Assembly: GCA_963575645.1 (NCBI GenBank)
Contig: OY754465.1
Location: forward strand, 59,171,901-59,235,900
DNA length: 64,000 bases
Source of the DNA: Xanthostigma xanthostigma
Lineage: Eukaryota; Arthropoda; Insecta; Raphidioptera; Raphidiidae
Reading direction: 5' to 3'
Both the position numbers and the translations under genes were made by a program. Positions 58,222 through 64,000 of the stretch are shown piece after piece; position 1 is the stretch's first letter, and each line of letters starts with the position of its first letter. The notes below the pieces were generated by a model, which made no database searches, was not told where the DNA came from, and was given only the letters and a program-made list of their open reading frames with translations.

Positions 58222-58534
58222 TTAAAGGTCGTTTTTAAACTGAAAACTAAAATAACTGTTTACAAGAGGTTCGCACGTACGTACGTATGAGTGTATGTTG
58301 AGACTCCGCTGCTGGAGCGACTCTCCTGATCCGCCGTCTTCGTCCCTCGCACAATCGTCTATTAAAAACAATTCGGCCTGCCGCACGGTCAGATCGGGGC
58401 ACACGGAGATGGACACCGAACGGTTCAGTTCACCGGTCGCATTCGATTCACTGAATCGCAATGCGCAAATGAACGACAACATAGAAAATCAGTTCAGGTC
58501 GGAAATTGTAGACAGTGACCTCTGCAGTGACTAA
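58222..58534. other. GC-rich candidate exon, open on both strands
   Basis: The minus frame starts with ATG at 58482 (MLSFICALRFSESNATGELN, then SVSISVCPDLTVRQAELFLI) and reaches a gtacgtacg donor-like run near 58283. The plus frame (58295-58534) ends SPVAFDSLNRNAQMNDNIEN... SDLCSD and stop, preceded by a TATAAAAG at about 58186. GC content is far above the surroundings, so one strand is probably a real exon. The minus reading could be a first exon upstream of the PDZ gene. Strand unresolved. Confidence 0.4.
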
Positions 58535-58939
58535 TTATTTTTATGCTGGGTTGCAGGAAGTATTGTTAGAAAATCTGATATGAGAATGATTTTAGATTAT
58601 GATCATATAATTAGCATTTTTACACTACAGGTCGTCGTCAAACATTAGTGCTGGGTTGCTTCTTAGATTGTGATCGTATACTAATTAGTTTTTATAAATG
58701 CAAAAGAAGTATAATGTCGTTGTCAAACTCCCTGTCATATTATTATGTAGAACATTAGATGGTACTCACACAAATACAAAATGAATCGTCATAATAAATA
58801 AATATAGTTTAAAAAAATTTGAAAAGAAGTTTGACCCTGCAGGCCATCCCTGTAACTTCCCGCTATTTTCGAGTTCAAAACGCTCAAAAATATATAAAAT
58901 ATAGCAAGAAGTTTATTTTTTAGCTCTTCGAGCTCAAAA

Positions 58940-60125
58940 AAAAAAACACTTTGTTACGAAATTTTCGTTCACTATATCTCATGAACAAATGAACCGATTT
59001 TGATGCGATTTGCGGCAGTCGACTCAATTTTTTATCCTAAAAAAGTAATTTATTGCAGAAAAATCGATCTCATAGGAATTTTACGAGCAATTTAAAAAAA
59101 ACACTTTTTTACAAATTTTTCGTTCACGATATCTCGTGAACAAATGAGCCGATTTTGATGCGGTTTGCGTTTTTTTTGCAGTTTTTTTAACCTAAGAAAG
59201 TAAATTATTACAAAAAAATCGATTTGATAAGAATTTTACGAGTAATTATAAAAAATTACTTTTTTCCTAATTTTTCGTTCACGTTATGTCATGAACAAAT
59301 GAACCAATTTTGATCTGGTTTGCGGCGATCGACGCAGTTTTTTTAGCCTAAGAAAGTAAATTATTACAAAAAAATCGATTTGATAAGAATTTTACGAGTA
59401 ATTATAAAAAATAACTTTTTTCCTAATTTTTCGTTCACGTTATCTCATGAACAAATGAACCAATTTTGATCTGGTTTGCGGCGATCGACGCAGTTTTTTT
59501 AACCTAAGAAAGTAAATTATTACAAAAAAATCGATTTGATAAGAATTTTAAGAGTAATTATAAAAAATGACTTTTCTCCTAATTTTTCGTTCACGTTATC
59601 TCATGAACAAATGAACCAATTTTGATCTGGTTTGCGGCGATCGACGCAGTTTTTTTAGCCTAAGAAAGTAAATTATTACAAAAAAATCGATTTGATAAGA
59701 ATTTTACGAGTAATTATAAAAAATTACTTTTTTCCTAATTTTTCGTTCACGTTATCTCATGAACAAATGAACCAATTTTGATCTGGTTTGCGGCGATCGA
59801 CGCAGTTTTTTTAGCCTAAGAAAGTAAATTATTACAAAAAATCGATTTGATAAGAATTTTACGAGTAATTATAAAAAATTACTTTTTTCCTAATTTTTCG
59901 TTCACGTTATCTCATGAACAAATGAACCAATTTTGATCTGGTTTGCGGCGATCGACGCAGTTTTTTTAGCCTAAGAAAGTAATTTATTACAAAAAAATCG
60001 CTTTGATAACAATTTTAAGAATCATTTTAAAAAAACACTTTTTTACGATTTTTTCGTTCACGGTATCTGACAAACAAATGAACCGATTTTGATGCGGTTT
60101 GCGGAAATCGACGCAGTTTGTTAAG
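58940..60125. repeat. Tandem array of 155-156 bp units, eight copies
   Basis: The marker tcgttcac occurs at 58965, 59120, 59275, 59431, 59587, 59743, 59898 and 60054, so the period is 155, 155, 156, 156, 156, 155, 156. Units from 59275 to about 60000 are nearly identical; the outer ones are diverged. Core blocks are atctcatgaacaaatgaacc, ggtttgcggcgatcgacgca and cgatttgataagaatttta. Confidence 0.92.
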
Positions 60126-60350
60126 GAGAAGAGCTGATTAGATTTTGGAATTATTCGGTTTAGTAGTTTAGAAAATATTTTACAAAAACAAATTTTAAAA
60201 AATTTTTGAAACTTGTTTTTTTTAAGATTTCTCAAAATTTTTTGGGCCGAATCGTTTCAAATTTTCAGGAAGTCTAAGTTCACCAAGATCACGTAAGATG
60301 CCGCAAACCGCGTTTCAGTCGGACACTCCGTTCAAAAGATATAAAAGGTT

Positions 60351-60354
<4 letters not shown>

Positions 60355-60383
<29 letters not shown>

Positions 60384-60385
60384 CC
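60355..60385. repeat. CA microsatellite inside the TIR element
   Basis: catacatacatacacacaca continuing as (CA)n, then ccccc. Confidence 0.75.
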
Positions 60386-60555
60386 CCATACATACAGCCC
60401 TACGGACATCATCGCCAAAATAGTTTTAATAGCTTCCTAGGACCTCAAAACGTCGAGATCTGGCGAAAACTCGATTTTCGAAAATCGGGGTGAAACCAAT
60501 AACTTCCCGATTTTTGAAAAAAAAAAAAAATTTTTTTTTTTAAAGCGGGAAGTTA

Positions 60556-61102
60556 AAAAACTAAAAAACACGCTTTATACCTATCGAACTAAAAAGTAAA
60601 AAAATTTTTTTTTTTAAATAAGCTTAAAACAATAATAAATAAAAAATACAAGTATTATTGTGAAAAAAGCGTGGGGCGCTCGATGTACAAAAATGTGGAA
60701 CAAAGCGCCCCACGTTTTTTTCACAAAAATACCTGTATTTTTTATTCATTATTGTTTTAAGCTTATTTAAAAAAAATATTTTTTACTTTTTAGTTCGATA
60801 TAAAGCGTGTTTTTTAGTTTTTTTTTTAAACTATATTTATTTTCCACTTTTTAGTTCGATTTATTGTCAAAAATTTGCCGAAAAAAAACATTTTTTTTTT
60901 CGACGTGGACGGGATTAGACCCACGACCCGTGATTCCGAGAGTTGACGTCAGCGAAGACCCGTGCCTTAGACGGCTAACCGTGACTGTAGTTACAGTGCT
61001 GGCATATTATACTACTTACAGTAATAAACCACTTGCTGTAGTTCAAACGAAGGTTACAAACATACATACAAACTTAAGTTAATATAAAGCGTGCAAAAAG
61101 AT
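60556..61102 (-). mobile_element. Hairpin element with tRNA-Leu-like module, copy 3 (loop inverted)
   Basis: It starts directly at the right end of the TIR element. The palindrome arms match copy 2 (caataataaataaaaaatac segment present). The 25-nt centre at 60680-60704 is the reverse complement of the centre in copies 1 and 2, while the flanking arms and the tRNA-like module (60901-60995) keep the same orientation. Confidence 0.75.
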
Positions 61103-62672
61103 CGCTTTTGAACCTAAATTTTGATCAAAACCTGTGGAAAATTTTTATTTCGAAGTGGCGATTGTACAAATAACTAGGTATAGGTCGGGTCGAGAAGCAT
61201 GAAATTTTGCACAGGATCTCCTTATATAACGTAGGTGACCACTAAGAAAGGATTTTTGAAAATTCATCCCCTAAGGGAGTCAAATATTTAATCTATAAAT
61301 TAAAAATAAGTCAAATGTCGGCAAATTTTAGGTGAAAAATTGCAGCCATCCGATAAACAGCCAACAAATATAATACTGTAACACAGTGAAGCTGAAGATT
61401 CCACTACTGTTGTTTAAAACATTGTTTCATCTCAATTGCGTGCGGAGCCGCGGGTAACCGCTGGTAAATAATAATTTATAAATTCTCTCTCTTTCCATGC
61501 TATTTCTCGTCTAGTGCCGCGCATTTTTGGGCAATTAATTCTGTTCTGAGGGCATGATATTTGCAAAACGAATCAACAAAATAATCTACCAAAAGTATGA
61601 AACGATTTGAACGAATCGTATATCTCGTGTCGATAGTCTTGAATTTCCACGACAGAAATATTTAAATCACGTAATCTTTTGCAAACGGCCATTCTAGCTT
61701 GTATAGAATGAAAAAAAAACGAAACTTATGTAAGATCATTTTGTTGTCTCTCTGTCCGTCAAGACCCTTTTTATCAGGAGCGGCTTACGGTGTTTAAAAA
61801 ATTACGCATTTTTATATCGATTCACCTATCATAGCATATAACCTATCGGCTATTTCCCGTTGCCTTAGAATCTTAAAAGTTGACAAAAAAAGATCTATAA
61901 AGTCTTAGCACAAGTAAAAGAAATAATCAGAAAATCATTAATTTCTAATTCTATGGGGAATTATTACGTGACGAAATGCTTAATTTTGTCAATTGTCATG
62001 AATAAGGCTGTCTTTAAATTGTCTTAAAATGTTCATATCTACAGGAATTTTTATTTTGCTTAAATGTAATCGTTTTATAGGACAAAATAGCACTCAAAAT
62101 TTTAAATATATAAATGGAAACACGAGTCGTCATGTTTACCCAGTGTGACGTCATTCTTGTAGTATGCAAACAAACGATTACACGAAGCTCGTTTACTGGT
62201 TACTAATGTGTTTGTGACGTTTTATAAGTTATAATACATTATTATTATTATATAAATAATATACTTACTTACATTATAATTATTTTGTTTACTACAAGTC
62301 TGACGTCACACTTCGAACCATCATGGCTGGCAGCTTTTTCAGAAAGTAAATTGTCAAAATGAAATTCTAAATCAAATTCGTGTTTTTGTGAATATATAAA
62401 CCAGATTTCTTATTTGATACATTTTCGTTTCACAAAAATCATTTATTTTATAAATAATCTAATAATTATAACGGTATGGTACCCTCAGGGCGCGAGTTAC
62501 ATAATATAATTATTATTTTTATGTACCTACGTATCAAGGGCAGGTGGCAAACCAATCCTAAAATTAAATCTGAATCGATTAACAATTCTTATCCTCAAGA
62601 AAAATTTCTATCAAAACCGACATTAACGCGAACGAAGCCGCGGATAATAACTAGTCAAGAAATGCTTGTCCT
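61103..62672. other. Intergenic, no gene seen
   Basis: It contains an inverted pair near 62130-62180 and 62285-62325 (catgtttac...gtgtgacgtcat and gatgacgtcacac-like inverse), resembling the CRE-like ends near 1225 and 2072. No supported exon. Confidence 0.4.
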
Positions 62673-62944
62673 CAGTGGCGTAACTATACCTTTTGAGGCC
62701 CGTGGCAAAATCGGATGGAGCCCTCCCTCAATGTAAAGAAGCTCAAATATTAATTATTTTTTAGATCAGTTCTGAAGAAGGTCCAAATCCGGATTGAAAC
62801 GTTAATGTATTAATTAGTAACGAAGCTCAACCAACGTTATACATTTTTAATTTGTGTATGTTTTTTAGTAGATAATTTAAATTAATTGAATACTAAATAT
62901 TGTAATAATAAATGTTAGGCCCGTGGCCTATTGTTACGCCACTG
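62673..62944. mobile_element. hAT-type MITE carrying a foldback arm, 272 bp
   Basis: TIRs CAGTGGCGTAAC and GTTACGCCACTG; near-perfect target duplication (ttgtcct and ctgtcct flanks). A foldback arm with a CTGAAGA...GAAAC core (about 62757-62815) lies inside, as a later insertion or captured piece. Confidence 0.75.
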
Positions 62945-63423
62945 GCTGTCCTTAACTAAAGAATTTCTGTCTGCCATAATCGAGATTATCACCCGTAAGC
63001 ACAGACTCACCTCCTCGCATACCGGAATGCATGCATTCGGAGATACAAGCGAGGGGCACACGCGATATACCTACACACTGTCGGTTAGAGGTCCTACGAT
63101 CAACTGTTGCGTGACACGTTAGCGCTACGCCCCGCCGACACACACACACATCGTCTGCAATCTTCAGTTTGTTCGCTTTTATTTGCCCTTTTGCTGCAAT
63201 TGACGCAACCGTTTCGTATATTTTCATCCCTTATAAACTTTGCTGAAGTAAAACATTAATAAAAAATTAGTGCCTGACACGCTTCGAACTTAATTTCATA
63301 ATTAACTTTACAGTTCGGCCTCCTGGGAGCATCATTGCAAAATCGTGGTTGTTTGGAGGCAATAGTGCCTCCTACTGAATGCGCAAACGGTAATACATCT
63401 CCGGGTATTTTTTGGTTTGACAA
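62945..63423. other. GC-richer unassigned segment
   Basis: 62945-63235 is less AT-rich, with ORFs on both strands that match nothing I recognise. A CA run lies at 63139-63150. Confidence 0.35.
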
Positions 63424-63951
63424 CAGCGTTGCCAGACGTCCCGATTTTTAAATCAAAATTAAATGTCCCGCGCGGGACAGGCTCAGTCCCGCTTTTAAAA
63501 GAAGTTAAATCTTCACAGAAATATCATGAATAAGTAATTCTTATAAATAAGTAATTATTCTCTTATTGTAAGTTGCAATTTGTAACACTCATCCACAGAC
63601 TATTGTTTGAAACACCATATTTTTCTAATGAATAAAACTTTTTTGATTTTGATTTGTTTTTTTTTTTTTTATTTTGAAGACGAATAAGACTCAACTATTT
63701 AACGATAGGGTAAATCTGATTTAAAATATTACCTATATCTTTATTAAAATACATTTTCTATGGCTATTTTTGCTGTATATTGTCACGTAAACGCAATTTT
63801 AATTCAAATAAAAAGATAAATAGGTATTTGAAAACTTCTGATTATATACGTTTTTTTACTATGTCCCGCTTTCGACGAAAGAATCCCGCTGTTTTCACTC
63901 AAAGAGTTCCAAAATCCCGACTTCGCAAAAAAAAAACTGCAGGCAACGCTG
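63424..63951. mobile_element. hAT-type MITE, 528 bp
   Basis: Termini CAGCGTTGCC and GGCAACGCTG, with perfect 8-bp target duplication TTTGACAA (63416-63423 and 63952-63959). Subterminal gtcccgcttt/cccgacttcg repeats. Non-coding. Confidence 0.9.
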
Positions 63952-64000
63952 TTTGACAACGAAATAATCATTAGCAACCTCGTACTATATGATATATCAC

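Larger units (their letters stand above)
58853..60555. mobile_element. 1.7-kb TIR element with internal satellite
   Basis: Termini TAACTTCCCGCT and AGCGGGAAGTTA, consistent with TA-flanked ACTTCCCGCT ends. The interior holds the 155-156 bp tandem array (separate entry), then ccaccccgatttt-type palindromic sequence near 60470-60545. No transposase frame seen. Confidence 0.75.

Overview
The window is AT-rich animal DNA, most likely from an insect. The evidence is two split host genes with short exons and TE-packed introns, an arthropod-style copia element, Helitron ends, LINE tails, and many small hAT, pogo and mariner-type non-autonomous transposons. I cannot fix the order from sequence alone. 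No bacterial, viral or CRISPR content is visible.

Host genes occupy about 28.9-49.6 kb, both on the minus strand. The first is a complete fused (fu/STK36) kinase gene at 37642-28927. I resolved ten exons that join in phase into 823 codons plus a stop, close to the 805 aa of Drosophila Fused. About 960 bp upstream, in the same orientation, ends a second gene encoding a coiled-coil/PDZ protein. Eight exons (48794-38602) join in phase into 748 residues, and its 5' part is unresolved. Further right lie two coding-like minus-strand exons (49499-49607 and 52658-52806) and a GC-rich segment open on both strands (58222-58534). None of these could be joined to the PDZ gene with confidence.

The left 28 kb holds no host gene I could recognise, apart from three possible 5' exon or promoter-like spots near 3.2, 10.3 and 28.7 kb. 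It contains one apparently whole copia-family LTR element (11905-16506) with visually identical LTRs, a LINE RNase H fragment, a Helitron, a pogo-like element, a degenerate tRNA-Lys-like gene, and several long inverted repeats.

The right 10 kb is mostly repeats. One is a 1.7-kb TIR element carrying eight units of a 155-156 bp tandem repeat. Next to it is the third copy of a hairpin element with a tRNA-Leu-like module, whose loop is inverted relative to the other two copies.

Themes worth attention: at least eight hAT-type insertions, seven with perfect 8-bp target duplications; a palindromic element whose 25-nt loop occurs in both orientations; foldback elements whose arms carry hammerhead-like cores; and fu splice donors that abut or may be supplied by repeats. 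All similarity and identity statements are by eye.
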